Of a stretch of 64,000 bases of DNA, positions 26,038-34,413 are shown one piece after another (within the stretch, counting starts at the first letter, position 1; each line of letters begins with the position of its first letter). This DNA comes from Bernardetia sp963719525 (GTDB taxonomy: Bacteria > Bacteroidota > Bacteroidia > Cytophagales > Bernardetiaceae). The translations under genes were made by a program, and so were the position numbers. Below the pieces are notes generated by a model, which saw only the letters and a program-made list of their open reading frames with translations, was not told the DNA's origin and ran no database searches. The stretch covers positions 124,001 to 188,000 of the forward strand of contig CAVRCG010000001.1 in NCBI GenBank assembly GCA_963719525.1, read 5' to 3'.

Positions 26038-28215
26038 TTATACATTTTGTTTATTTTCTAACCTAAATCCTATCAAAAGCATATCATCAATTTGTGGAAC
26101 TTTTCCTTGCCAGTTATCTACTGCACTCTCTACTTTATCTTTTTGATCAGAAAAAGGTAATTGATGTATTTCTGTCAATAGTTGGTGCAAACGTTTGGGC
26201 ATAAATTTTCTATCTTCTTTTCCTCCAAATTGGTCTTGAATACCATCTGAATAAATATAAAATGTGATAGAAGAGTCTATAAAAACTTTATGTAATGTAA
26301 ATTCTTGTCCTTTAAAATATTGAGTTGCTCCTCCAATAATGATTTTATCTCCTTTTATTTTATGAATTTCTCCATCTTTAAAATATATCAAAGGCTGTTT
26401 GGCTCCTGCATATTCTAGATAAGGAATCTCTAAAGAAAAATCTATTTTACAGAGAGAAATATCCATTCCATCATTATTTGCAGTATTTTTTTGTTTTAAT
26501 GCTCTATTTATTTCTTGTCTTAGTTCATTTAAAATTTTATCTGGACGAGTGATATTCTTTGCATGAATAATTTGATGCAACAAGTCATTTCCTATCAATG
26601 ACATAAAAGCTCCTGGAACTCCGTGTCCTGTACAATCTACACAAGCAATAAATACTTTGTTATCTTTTTTAGAAAAGAAATAAAAATCTCCCGAAACAAC
26701 ATCTTTAGGACGAAAGAAAATCATACTTTCAGCAAATACTTCTTTAATTTCTGAAATACTAGGTAATATTGCTCCCTGTATCTGTTTAGCATACGCAATA
26801 CTTGAGGTAATATCTTGATTTTTCTTTTCTATAATTATATTTTGTTCTAATAATGAATTTCTTTGAGTTTCAACTTCTTCTTGTTTTTGTAATAATTCTT
26901 CATTTTGTGTTAGTACTTCGTCTTGTTTTTCTTGAAGTTGTAGAGTACGTTCTTCTACTTTTAACTCTAACATTTCTTTTTGCTCCTTGATTATTTTTAT
27001 ATTTTCAGCCTGTACTACTTCTTTTTCTCTTCTAATAACATTCATTCTATCTCCTAAAGCAAGGGAGAACATCCATACTTCTAAAGCTACTCCAAAATAA
27101 AGTGCATTACGTGTATAAGGATTGAAAGGCAAAAAACCATAAAGCACTAGAAAGAATATAAATACTCCAGTTATCATAAATGTCCAACCAAAAGCATAAA
27201 AACGAGCTTGTTTATCTTTTTTGAAAGCGTAATAATAAGCTGTCGTCAAACAAGTAATGTAGAGTATGAGTATTAATCCTTGAAAGGGAGTTACTATATT
27301 TTGTATTTTGAATCCTACAAGAGATAAAACAGGAAATAAAATCACAATAAAAAATAGTTCTATTAAAATGATTCGTTTAGCTAATAATCCTTTATTTTTA
27401 TTCAAATTTAGATAACGAATACAAAAAAGTCCTACAAAAAGATAAGCAAACGAATGCCAAACTAAAAAATGTCTATGTATCCAATAATTATCTAGAAAAC
27501 CAATATCGATATACTGAATAAAAGGATAGCCATTGGCATAAGTCATGGAAAGAAGCATAAAAAACAGATAACCTATATAATATCCATAAACATTATCTTT
27601 AGTAGCAATATAAAGAAAACTGTTATAGAGTATCATAATAAGCATAACTCCAAAAAAACCTGCTGTCAAATAGTCATTTATGGTTTTATTTCTTGACAAG
27701 GAACGTATTGTTCCAACATAAAGAGGAAGTTCAAAGGTTAGTCCTTCTTCTACTCGTATATAGTATGTCTTTAGTGTATTATCTTCTGCTTTATTGAGTG
27801 GAAACCAAAATAAATTTACTTGATAAAGCTTTGTAGTATCATCATACATTGAGCCTGTTGTATGTGCTTGATAATCATTATCAAGACTGTAAAAATCTAT
27901 TTTCCAAGGATATGTAGTTGCTACCTCCAACCATTCATCTTCTTTACTTAAGTTTTTTGTTTGTATTTTGAACCAAAATGCACTTGTAGTTCCAGGTCTT
28001 GTGAATACATCTTTTTCATTTAATACAAACAAATCTTGTTTTTCCTCAGCTAAAACATCTTTTATTGTCCACTTACCTTCTTTGTCTTCCAAGTAAGACA
28101 CTTTTTTTCCGACTTGCAGAATATCATCTGCATCCTCTAAAGAAACAATAGCATTTTGTGCTTTTGCAAAAAAAGAAACAAATAGTAGAATGGAAAGTAA
28201 AAAAAGTGGCTTCAT
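26038..28215 (-). CDS. 7TM-DISM receptor with SpoIIE-type PP2C phosphatase
   Basis: The 725-residue signalling protein has these parts in order: signal peptide (MKPLFLLSILLFVSFFAKAQ); periplasmic 7TMR-DISMED2-type sensor domain (about 25-165, with FWFKIQTKNLS and WLEVATTYPWKIDFY); seven-helix membrane domain (about 180-385, with GVMLIMILYNSFLYIATKD); coiled coil (about 395-470, EERTLQLQEKQDEVL); and a SpoIIE/PP2C phosphatase domain with SGDFYFF, VDCTGHGVPGAFMSLIGN, IYSDGIQDQFGG and IDDMLLIGF, so all metal-binding aspartates are present. It would dephosphorylate a serine on an anti-sigma-factor antagonist in response to an extracytoplasmic ligand. No such antagonist or anti-sigma kinase is encoded next to it, so the partner is elsewhere. 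Frame intact. Confidence 0.93.
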   Translation of the reverse strand: MKPLFLLSILLFVSFFAKAQNAIVSLEDADDILQVGKKVSYLEDKEGKWTIKDVLAEEKQDLFVLNEKDVFTRPGTTSAFWFKIQTKNLSKEDEWLEVATTYPWKIDFYSLDNDYQAHTTGSMYDDTTKLYQVNLFWFPLNKAEDNTLKTYYIRVEEGLTFELPLYVGTIRSLSRNKTINDYLTAGFFGVMLIMILYNSFLYIATKDNVYGYYIGYLFFMLLSMTYANGYPFIQYIDIGFLDNYWIHRHFLVWHSFAYLFVGLFCIRYLNLNKNKGLLAKRIILIELFFIVILFPVLSLVGFKIQNIVTPFQGLILILYITCLTTAYYYAFKKDKQARFYAFGWTFMITGVFIFFLVLYGFLPFNPYTRNALYFGVALEVWMFSLALGDRMNVIRREKEVVQAENIKIIKEQKEMLELKVEERTLQLQEKQDEVLTQNEELLQKQEEVETQRNSLLEQNIIIEKKNQDITSSIAYAKQIQGAILPSISEIKEVFAESMIFFRPKDVVSGDFYFFSKKDNKVFIACVDCTGHGVPGAFMSLIGNDLLHQIIHAKNITRPDKILNELRQEINRALKQKNTANNDGMDISLCKIDFSLEIPYLEYAGAKQPLIYFKDGEIHKIKGDKIIIGGATQYFKGQEFTLHKVFIDSSITFYIYSDGIQDQFGGKEDRKFMPKRLHQLLTEIHQLPFSDQKDKVESAVDNWQGKVPQIDDMLLIGFRLENKQNV

Positions 28216-28310
28216 TTAGATAAAATGTTAATTTGAACGTATATCTATTGTTTGAATCTAAATTTACTGTTTTTTATATAGCTTTACAATAAGTCATCGA
28301 AATTTATTTT

Positions 28311-28318
28311 TATATTTG
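28311..28318 (+). promoter_or_regulatory. Candidate -7 box TATATTTG
   Basis: TATATTTG matches the Bacteroidota TAnnTTTG consensus exactly and lies 36 bases before the ATG at 28354. A proper TTTG -33 element is not evident about 20 bases upstream, so this is a partial promoter match. Confidence 0.5.
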
Positions 28319-28353
28319 AGAATATATCACAACTATTTACTCTAACAAATGCA

Positions 28354-29511
28354 ATGAAACAAAAACGATTATTACTAATTATTGCTTTTTCTCTTACCTT
28401 AATTTTACCTTTGATTAGCTCATTCATAAAATGGAATGGATTTCCTCCAGGCTATGGAATTTTTCCTTCTCAAAAAGTAATGAATGATCCTCCTTTCAAT
28501 TTGACTTATTTTATTATTGCTAGTGTGGCAGGAGTTATTATTGCCTTATTTTTACTTTTCCCTAGACTTTTTGGATTTAAAAAAGACTCTTCATCAAGAC
28601 CTACGCCAAAAAAAGTAGGTTATCCATCTTGGTTTTACCCTGCTCTAGTTGTCATGCTTATTAGTTGGATTTTGATGTGGGCAAGAATAGAATTTTTATA
28701 TCCAGTAGAGCATTTTACGTTTGTTCCTCTTTGGTGGGGTTTTATTTTAGTTTTAGATGGAATTGTTTATAAACGAAATGGAGGAATTTCTTTGATTTCC
28801 TCTAAACCCAATACAATGAAACTACTAGCTGTAACTTCTGCTTTTAGTTGGTTTGTTTTTGAATATCTCAATTTTTTTGTGATTGAAAATTGGTACTATC
28901 CCAATAATAAAGTTTTTTCTAACTTCGGTAATATTTCGTGGCAGCTAATTTCTTATACAACTGTTTTACCAGCAGTCTTTGAATGGTATTCTCTTCTCAA
29001 AACCTTTAAAAAACTAAATAATTATTACAAAAAAGGTTTTGTAATTTCTCTTTCTCCTACTTTTCAATGGATAGTACTGATAGGTGGGCTTGGTTTACTT
29101 TTCTTAATGGGTTATTTTCCATTTTTACTTTTTTGGGTTTTATGGGTTGGATTAATACCCGTTTTGGTAGGCTCAATGAATATAGGGAAATTTTGGAATC
29201 CATTTACACCTATTGCACAAAAAGGAGATTGGTCTTTTATGATTTTAATCGCTTTATCTTCTTTAATAAATGGTTTTCTTTGGGAGTTTTGGAACTTTGG
29301 AAGCGAATGGTTTCACGATTATGCACCTACTAACCCTAACTACTGGAAATATTCTATTCCTTATTTAGATGTTATTCATATTTTTTCTGAAATGCCTCTT
29401 TTAGGCTATTTTGGATATTTATTTTTTGGAATAATATGTTGGTTGATGTGGCTTGTAGTTGCTTATATCATAGGATTCGATCCTTCTATAAAGCTAAGTA
29501 ACCAAGATTAA
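28354..29511 (+). CDS. Polytopic membrane protein, unknown function
   Basis: The 385-residue protein has roughly ten hydrophobic helices (MKQKRLLLIIAFSLTLILPL first; then FIIASVAGVIIALFLL; WFYPALVVMLISWILM; GGLGLLFLMGYFPFLLF). Many Trp/Tyr residues sit at the membrane edges (WWGFILVLDGIVYKRNGG, LWEFWNFGSEWFHDY, NWYYPNNKVFSNFG). The WEFWNFGSEW pattern with acidic residues inside helices suggests an enzyme or transporter site, but I do not recognise the family. The DUF1361 gene follows 22 bases later on the same strand, so the two form an operon of membrane proteins. Clean frame, own candidate promoter upstream. Confidence 0.72.
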   Translation: MKQKRLLLIIAFSLTLILPLISSFIKWNGFPPGYGIFPSQKVMNDPPFNLTYFIIASVAGVIIALFLLFPRLFGFKKDSSSRPTPKKVGYPSWFYPALVVMLISWILMWARIEFLYPVEHFTFVPLWWGFILVLDGIVYKRNGGISLISSKPNTMKLLAVTSAFSWFVFEYLNFFVIENWYYPNNKVFSNFGNISWQLISYTTVLPAVFEWYSLLKTFKKLNNYYKKGFVISLSPTFQWIVLIGGLGLLFLMGYFPFLLFWVLWVGLIPVLVGSMNIGKFWNPFTPIAQKGDWSFMILIALSSLINGFLWEFWNFGSEWFHDYAPTNPNYWKYSIPYLDVIHIFSEMPLLGYFGYLFFGIICWLMWLVVAYIIGFDPSIKLSNQD

Positions 29512-29533
29512 TTTCATCATAAAACCTTCTAAT

Positions 29534-30175
29534 ATGAGTACAAATCAAAAAAAATATCTTACAACTTTAGTTATTTCCACTATATGTTGTGTTTCTTTAT
29601 TACTAATTCGAAATGCTGTTGTAGGAAATAAAGACTATAATTTCTTGTTATGGAATTTATTTTTAGCAATCGTTCCTTTTATAGTTGCCTTTTTGTTAGA
29701 AATATTCTATAAAAAACTCAATACTTTATTTTTAATTGTAGGAGGTTGTTTGTGGATCTTATTTTATCCTAATGCTCCTTATATGGTAAGTGATTTGATA
29801 CACGTAGATAAAGCAAGTTCTATTGTTCTGTATGATACACTCATCATATTTTCCTTATCTATTTTGGCTCTATTTTTTGGTTTCTATTCTTTGAGATTGA
29901 TATATGTGATTATCAAAAGGAAAAAGAATCACAAATTTGCGTTATCAGTTATCGGATTTTGTATATTGTTAAGTAGTTTCGGAATTTATCTAGGTAGAAT
30001 ATTGAGACTTAACTCTTGGGATGTATTTACAAAACCAATTCAAACAGCAACTATAATTTTTGAACATCTTTTCCCTATTACCAAAAACCCAACAACTTAT
30101 GCTGTAATAATACTCTTTAGTTTTGTACAGTTTATGGTTTTGTATTTGGTAAGAGATTTTAAATACATTGACTGA
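29534..30175 (+). CDS. DUF1361 family membrane protein
   Basis: The 213-residue membrane protein has about seven helices and shows the DUF1361 signature: LWNLFLAIVPFIVAFLL near residue 35, then LWILFYPNAPYMVSDLIHV (about 75-92) and SSFGIYLGRILRLNSWDVF (about 150-168). Function is unknown. It directly follows the upstream membrane protein gene, then a terminator hairpin at 30212-30252. It ends in TGA, showing that TGA is a normal stop in this genome. Confidence 0.87.
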   Translation: MSTNQKKYLTTLVISTICCVSLLLIRNAVVGNKDYNFLLWNLFLAIVPFIVAFLLEIFYKKLNTLFLIVGGCLWILFYPNAPYMVSDLIHVDKASSIVLYDTLIIFSLSILALFFGFYSLRLIYVIIKRKKNHKFALSVIGFCILLSSFGIYLGRILRLNSWDVFTKPIQTATIIFEHLFPITKNPTTYAVIILFSFVQFMVLYLVRDFKYID

Positions 30176-30211
30176 CACTTTTTATTGAGAAGTAACAAAA
30201 TCATAGAAAAT

Positions 30212-30252
30212 AAAAAAGGATACAGAATTATAAAAATTCCATATCCTTTTTT
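30212..30252 (+). terminator. Rho-independent terminator
   Basis: AAAAAAGGATACAGAATT and AATTCCATATCCTTTTTTT pair with two internal mismatches and end in a T-tract. It lies 37 bases after the DUF1361 stop and can also act for the convergent minus-strand MazF-like gene. Confidence 0.75.
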
Positions 30253-30269
30253 TGATTTACTTTACATTC

Positions 30270-30293
30270 AACAGACTAGAAAGTCTGTTATAC
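30270..30293. repeat. AGA-loop hairpin repeat unit
   Basis: AACAGACT AGAA AGTCTGTT followed by ATAC: an 8-bp perfect stem. The unit at 39373-39397 is nearly identical in inverse orientation (loop AGGA), including the ATAC tail. It lies between the DUF1361 and MazF-like genes. Confidence 0.75.
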
Positions 30294-30303
30294 AAAAAAA
30301 TAC

Positions 30304-30650
30304 TTATCTAACAAAAGCCTTTTTAACAACTTCTACCAATTTTACTATTTCAGAGGGTAAAAGTGATGCAAATTTTGCTATGATGATAGGTTCTCGAATA
30401 GTTATTATTTTATTACACCTAACCTCACTTATTTTTGGTAATGGTCTGGATAAATATTGATTTTCTAAAAGAAATGAAAATATATCGTTTCTTAAATTAC
30501 TTGTTATTGGACAAAGCAAATAATCATTATCTAAAGAGTTCAAACTATCATTACTTATTATAATTGCAGGTCGTTTTTTACTTAATAAATACGATGCTTT
30601 GTATTCAAAAATTGTATGATTTAACTCAAATATAAATACTACAATTCCAT
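30304..30650 (-). pseudogene. PemK/MazF-family toxin, N-terminus out of frame
   Basis: MazF/PemK proteins are endoribonucleases. The frame reads VVFIFELNHTIFEYKASYL, then LSKKRPAIIISNDSLNSLD (the RPAIIIS strand with Ser and Asn is the family hallmark), then DYLLCPITSNLRNDIF, a SEVRCNKIITI strand and the C-terminal helix EIVKLVEVVKKAF. There is no in-frame start before VVFIF. The ATG at 30650 is one base out of phase, and adding one A (GAATTG to GAAATTG) would give MEIVVFIFEL. Without it, translation could begin only at an internal TTG (30543) and lose the core. No antitoxin gene is adjacent. Either a decayed orphan toxin or a homopolymer deletion. Confidence 0.6.
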
Positions 30651-30654
30651 AAAA

Positions 30655-30686
30655 AAAGTCTATTCATTCGAAAATAGATAGACTTT
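30655..30686 (-). terminator. Rho-independent terminator
   Basis: AAAGTCTAT (30655-30663) pairs with ATAGACTTT (30678-30686), and both flanks are A/T-tracts. It lies 25 bases past the stop of the minus-strand gene at 30711 and just before the MazF-like start. Confidence 0.7.
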
Positions 30687-30710
30687 ATAATTTAACACTT
30701 AAGTAAAATA

Positions 30711-31388
30711 CTACTTCATTTTTTCAAGTTCTGAGATTTGCTTTTTTAGTTCTTCTCGTTTTTGTTCGTTTTCTTTTTGTTCGTTTGCATTTTTCTGAAT
30801 ATCATTTTCAGCTTCTGCAATTTTCTTTTTTGCATCTTCAATTGTATTTTTCAAGTTTTCATCTGTTTTTTGATTCTTCTCAATCTCTTTTTCAGATTTC
30901 TTCAAGTCATCTTGTAATTCTGCAATTTGAAGATTAAGCTGTTCCAGACGAACTTCTTTTACCATATTCTCCAACCAAGAGCGAATATTTTGAGATTCTT
31001 GTGGATGGTCTTTACTATTTACTGCCAAATCATAACCCAAAGTTTGGACAACTTGCATCGTAATCCTGCCTTTTTTCTCTTCTACAAAAATATGTAAATC
31101 AGAAGTTTTATCAGAAAATTGTTTTACAATTACTTCTTCTGCGTGATAATTTCCTTTCTTTTCTTTGTACTTAAATTTTTGATTATCTAACCATTTTTCA
31201 ATAGCAATTTCAAGTGCTTTTTCGGCATCATCAGAAATTGCATCAAACTGAATTTCCAAACCATTTAATGTTTTTTTCTTTTCTATTTTAATCTGTTTTT
31301 CACTTACATTTTGAGCCGAAACCGAAAATGTAAAAGCAGAGAAAACAAGAATAAGAAGCGCAAAAAATACGGTATTATTTTTTTTCAT
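30711..31388 (-). CDS. Secreted coiled-coil protein
   Basis: The 225-residue protein has a Sec signal peptide (MKKNNTVFFALLILVFSAFTFSVSAQ), a small globular part (about 27-140: TLNGLEIQFDAISDDAEKAL, IFVEEKKGRITMQVVQTLGYDLA) and a long C-terminal coiled coil (about 145-225) of Lys/Glu/Gln heptads (LNLQIAELQDDLKKSEKEIEK). It is periplasmic or surface-exposed. No family recognised. The membrane-anchored protein at 31491 lies 102 bases upstream on the same strand. Confidence 0.75.
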   Translation of the reverse strand: MKKNNTVFFALLILVFSAFTFSVSAQNVSEKQIKIEKKKTLNGLEIQFDAISDDAEKALEIAIEKWLDNQKFKYKEKKGNYHAEEVIVKQFSDKTSDLHIFVEEKKGRITMQVVQTLGYDLAVNSKDHPQESQNIRSWLENMVKEVRLEQLNLQIAELQDDLKKSEKEIEKNQKTDENLKNTIEDAKKKIAEAENDIQKNANEQKENEQKREELKKQISELEKMK

Positions 31389-31490
31389 TTTTGTATAATT
31401 TAAAGTTTTTCAATTAAAAGAGGAAGTTTCTAAAATAAGTTTGTATTCAAACCGTTGTTGAGACTTTGCCCTCAACGAGGATTATATTAT

Positions 31491-32027
31491 CTACTCAACA
31501 ATTACATTTTTGGTATAAGCAATTCTAAGAACGCCTAATTTTTTAGTCAAATCCATAAGAGGAACAAGAACCAGAATTTCGTCTTCATTATCCTGTATTT
31601 CTATTTCCGAAAGATTCCAAAGAGGATTATCGGCAGCAATTTCTTCATTTTCGGTTTTTCTATCCGAAGAAATGGTTACTTTTCTAGTAGTTTCATCGAT
31701 AAGTTCAACACGTCTTACGCCACTTTCTTTTATAAACTTTCTAAAAAGCTGATCTATCTGTTCCAAATTTTCACGCATAAGTTCGCCACGAACCGACCAA
31801 GAAAAGATAGTAGAAATCTGTTCTACTCTCGTTTTTTGTATGCTATCCAAAACTATTTTGTGATTTGCTTCAATTTGATTAAAATTACTTTGTTGTTCTA
31901 AAAAAGAAGTATCATAATCAGTTTTGGCACTAAAAAAAGAAATAGTAAGCCATACCAAACCTACAAATAGCAAAATAGAGACCAATAAATACCAGATATG
32001 ATTTTTGATGTGAGTAACGAAAGACAT
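31491..32027 (-). CDS. Single-pass membrane protein with extracytoplasmic domain
   Basis: 178 residues. One transmembrane helix near the N-terminus (IWYLLVSILLFVGLVWLTISFF, about 11-32) is followed by a helical stalk (QQSNFNQIEANHKIVLD) and a compact alpha/beta part: LFRKFIKESGVRRVELIDETTRKVTISSDRK, then EILVLVPLMDLTKKLGVLRIAYT. This resembles the single Cache/PAS-like sensor domains of bacterial receptors, but no kinase, HAMP or cyclase domain follows. It may be a stand-alone sensor partner; that is inference. Confidence 0.65.
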   Translation of the reverse strand: MSFVTHIKNHIWYLLVSILLFVGLVWLTISFFSAKTDYDTSFLEQQSNFNQIEANHKIVLDSIQKTRVEQISTIFSWSVRGELMRENLEQIDQLFRKFIKESGVRRVELIDETTRKVTISSDRKTENEEIAADNPLWNLSEIEIQDNEDEILVLVPLMDLTKKLGVLRIAYTKNVIVE

Positions 32028-32266
32028 ATTTTTTTTGATTAATTTTGAAAGAGAATTGAAAGTAAATATAAAGTAGCTAAACGATTTTTAGGTAAAACTG
32101 TTCGTAATACGGAATTTGTCAAGCAAGGTTACAAAATTATCACGCAAATAATTAAATTATTTTCATTTTTCTCACAACTTAATTCTAAATTAACCGTTCA
32201 AGTCTTAGTTTTAACAAAAATCAACTCCTCTTTCAACATTTCAGAACTATAATAACCTTATTTTCG

Positions 32267-33472
32267 ATGCAAAAAAATCTACTAAAAAACCTACTTTTAC
32301 TATCTGCTTTTACTGTTTTTAATTTATTCTTAGTTTCGATTAATAAAGCGAAAGCACAATACGCAACAGCCGTTTTTGAATACGAAAAATCCTCTTTTAA
32401 TAATAGCCAAAATCTTCCTGCTGAAGAAAATTTGATGATTAGTGGAGCAGCACAGCCAGAAACTATTCTGGTAGAAATCACTATTTTAGATGATAAAAGC
32501 AATCGAAAAGAGAATCCCAAACCTTTGTTTGTTGCTAACTGGGTTCGTCCTCCTTACTCTTCTATCGGTACATTTACTGTTCCAATGAATTACAAATTAC
32601 GTGGTTCTTCCAAATATGATATTCAGGTCGATTATTATAGACGAATTACGGATATGGAACGAGAAAATCTTCGTCAAGACTTATACAACAATCTTTTCGC
32701 TTATGCAGAACAATCTTTTACTGTTGAGAGAAAGCGAGCTAGAGTAATTGGTGGAACGGCACAACTTGTAAGAAATCTAGATGAAATTGCTAGAAAAGGA
32801 ATTTCATTATATAGAAATAGAAGTCAACTACAGTTTGAAGGATTCTCAGATTTAGTGGTCTCTAAAATTGATCAAATTAATGGTGCAAATCTAAAAAAAG
32901 GAAAGTTTATTTTCTCTAAAAGAAAGAAAAAAGATGCTCGTGCAGATTATAGAGAAAAATTAATGACTGAACTAAAACAGCTTTTAGCTAGTGAGTTAGG
33001 ACAGGTTTTGAATGTAGATTTATTAGTCTTGCAAGACCGTAAATTTATGGACGATTATCCAACCGAAAAAACACGTACCGAAATTCCTTTGAATGTAGGT
33101 TATGGTGGCGTTCATTTGCAGGGAACAAACACAGAAAACAGTTCTTTTGGTACTTCGCCTTATGTTGGCTTATCATTGCCATTAGGTAAAAAAGGGTTTT
33201 CAAGAGAGTTTTGGAGTAGAAGTTCGATTTCGTTAGGCTTCTTTTGGAATAATTTTGAAGACGCTGGAGGACAAGAAATTACAGGTCCTATCTTTAAACG
33301 TCCTACTTATATTGGTTTGGGATATAGAGTTTTTCGTTTTATTCGATTCAACGCAGGAGGTACTTTTTTGGAAGACCCAACACGAGGAGATGCCTTGTTT
33401 GACCAAATTTATATTCGTCCTTTTGTTGGTTTTAGTGCAGAGTTTCGCTTTTGGATAGATTTGGAAAAGTAG
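32267..33472 (+). CDS. Outer-membrane beta-barrel protein, unknown function
   Basis: The 401-residue exported protein (signal ending NKAKAQ) has an N-terminal beta-rich domain (FEYEKSSFNNSQNLPAEE; VEITILDDKSNRKENPKPLF; DIQVDYYRRITDMERENL), a helical middle (REKLMTELKQLLASELGQVL) and a C-terminal small barrel (VGYGGVHLQGTN; YVGLSLPLGKKGF; GLGYRVFRFIRFNAGG; FVGFSAEFRFWIDLEK). The order suggests a surface-anchored lipoprotein-like adaptor fused to a barrel, but no family is claimed. It is transcribed alone. A pair of hairpin repeats follows immediately. Confidence 0.72.
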   Translation: MQKNLLKNLLLLSAFTVFNLFLVSINKAKAQYATAVFEYEKSSFNNSQNLPAEENLMISGAAQPETILVEITILDDKSNRKENPKPLFVANWVRPPYSSIGTFTVPMNYKLRGSSKYDIQVDYYRRITDMERENLRQDLYNNLFAYAEQSFTVERKRARVIGGTAQLVRNLDEIARKGISLYRNRSQLQFEGFSDLVVSKIDQINGANLKKGKFIFSKRKKKDARADYREKLMTELKQLLASELGQVLNVDLLVLQDRKFMDDYPTEKTRTEIPLNVGYGGVHLQGTNTENSSFGTSPYVGLSLPLGKKGFSREFWSRSSISLGFFWNNFEDAGGQEITGPIFKRPTYIGLGYRVFRFIRFNAGGTFLEDPTRGDALFDQIYIRPFVGFSAEFRFWIDLEK

Positions 33473-33562
33473 GCTTGTATTATGTCGTCGGTAGGGATAC
33501 CGACAACGGCAGGAAAAGTAGGTTTACATTATGTCGTTAGTAGGGATACCAACAACGGCAAG
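33473..33562 (+). repeat. Tandem pair of GTCGGTA-GGGA-TACCGAC hairpins
   Basis: Two about 48-base units lie head to tail. The first has GTAGGCTTGTATTATGTCG, GTCGGTAGGGATACCGAC and AACGGCAGG. The second has GTAGGTTTACATTATGTCG, GTTAGTAGGGATACCAAC and AACGGCAAG. The stem changes G-C to T-A in a partly compensating way, so the structure is kept. It directly follows the outer-membrane protein stop. Related hairpins end in CAACGGCAG at 53900-53960. Confidence 0.8.
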
Positions 33563-33612
33563 AGGAGTTGTAATTTTCCAATTCCTAACCTCCATTCTTT
33601 AATCTCTAATCT

Positions 33613-34236
33613 CTATTTTTGAAAAATTACCATTCTATTATTTTCTATTTTAGCTTTCAAATTATATGTTTTTGCAATAAATTGAATTGTCTTTTTAGTA
33701 TAAATAAAAACGTGAGTAGGGTCTTTTCTATAATACCAGTCCTTAAAATTTACGTCTGTTTCAGAATCATAAATGTGCGTCATTATGAGTAATGAACCGT
33801 TTGGATTAAGGATAGATAAAAGTTTTTCTATTTCTTGTTTTGGTTGATAAAAATGCTCAAAAACTTCACAACTAAAAATATAATCGTATTTATAGTCAAG
33901 ATAATTTTCATTTGGATAAAAATAAGGATCGTAGAGTTCAATTTTATAATCTTTATCTTGTAATACTTTTGAAATTACAGGACCATTACCACATCCGTAA
34001 TCCAAACCTAACTGTTTTGAATCAAAATTTTCCAAAATAAAGTTAGTAATCGGTGAGGTAAATTTTTGGTAGCGTAAGTCGTTTACATCATTTTTGTGCT
34101 GGTTATAAACATCTTTTTCTTGAAAATCATTTAGATACAAATCTTGATTTTTTAGATACGCACCACAGACATCACAGATAAAATAAGAATTATCTGCTTT
34201 AATTTTCAGTAGCGTTTCACATAATGTGCAATTCAT
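33613..34236 (-). CDS. Class I SAM-dependent methyltransferase with N-terminal zinc ribbon
   Basis: The start ATG at 34236 gives MNCTLCETLLKIKADNSYFICDVC, a four-cysteine zinc-ribbon-like motif (CxxC...CxxC). A longer frame from 34272 adds only 12 residues ahead of it. The methyltransferase core follows: LGLDYGCGNGPVISKVL (SAM-binding motif I, about residues 90-105), IELYDPYFYP (motif II acidic), YDYIFSCEVFEHFYQP (motif IV-like) and LLSILNPNGSLLIMTHI. It resembles the methyltransferases that act on small molecules or sugar-linked substrates (UbiE/COQ5-like group with zinc ribbon). Substrate unknown. Monocistronic. Confidence 0.83.
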   Translation of the reverse strand: MNCTLCETLLKIKADNSYFICDVCGAYLKNQDLYLNDFQEKDVYNQHKNDVNDLRYQKFTSPITNFILENFDSKQLGLDYGCGNGPVISKVLQDKDYKIELYDPYFYPNENYLDYKYDYIFSCEVFEHFYQPKQEIEKLLSILNPNGSLLIMTHIYDSETDVNFKDWYYRKDPTHVFIYTKKTIQFIAKTYNLKAKIENNRMVIFQK

Positions 34237-34413
34237 TTTTGCTAGAAAAATTGTAAGATAATGATTTTTCAAATGTTGTAGATAATTATTTACAAACTAC
34301 AATTAATAAAATATACTTCCTAATTATCTCAGTATTAAATTAGTAATAGATTTAAAGAAATTAGAATTTTCTAATTCCCATTTCCCAATCTCCATTTCCT
34401 CTAAATAACTACA

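Noticed and set aside
30185..30460. Plus-strand ORF of 91 codons
   Set aside because: It overlaps a terminator hairpin and a repeat and is antisense to the recognisable MazF-like frame.
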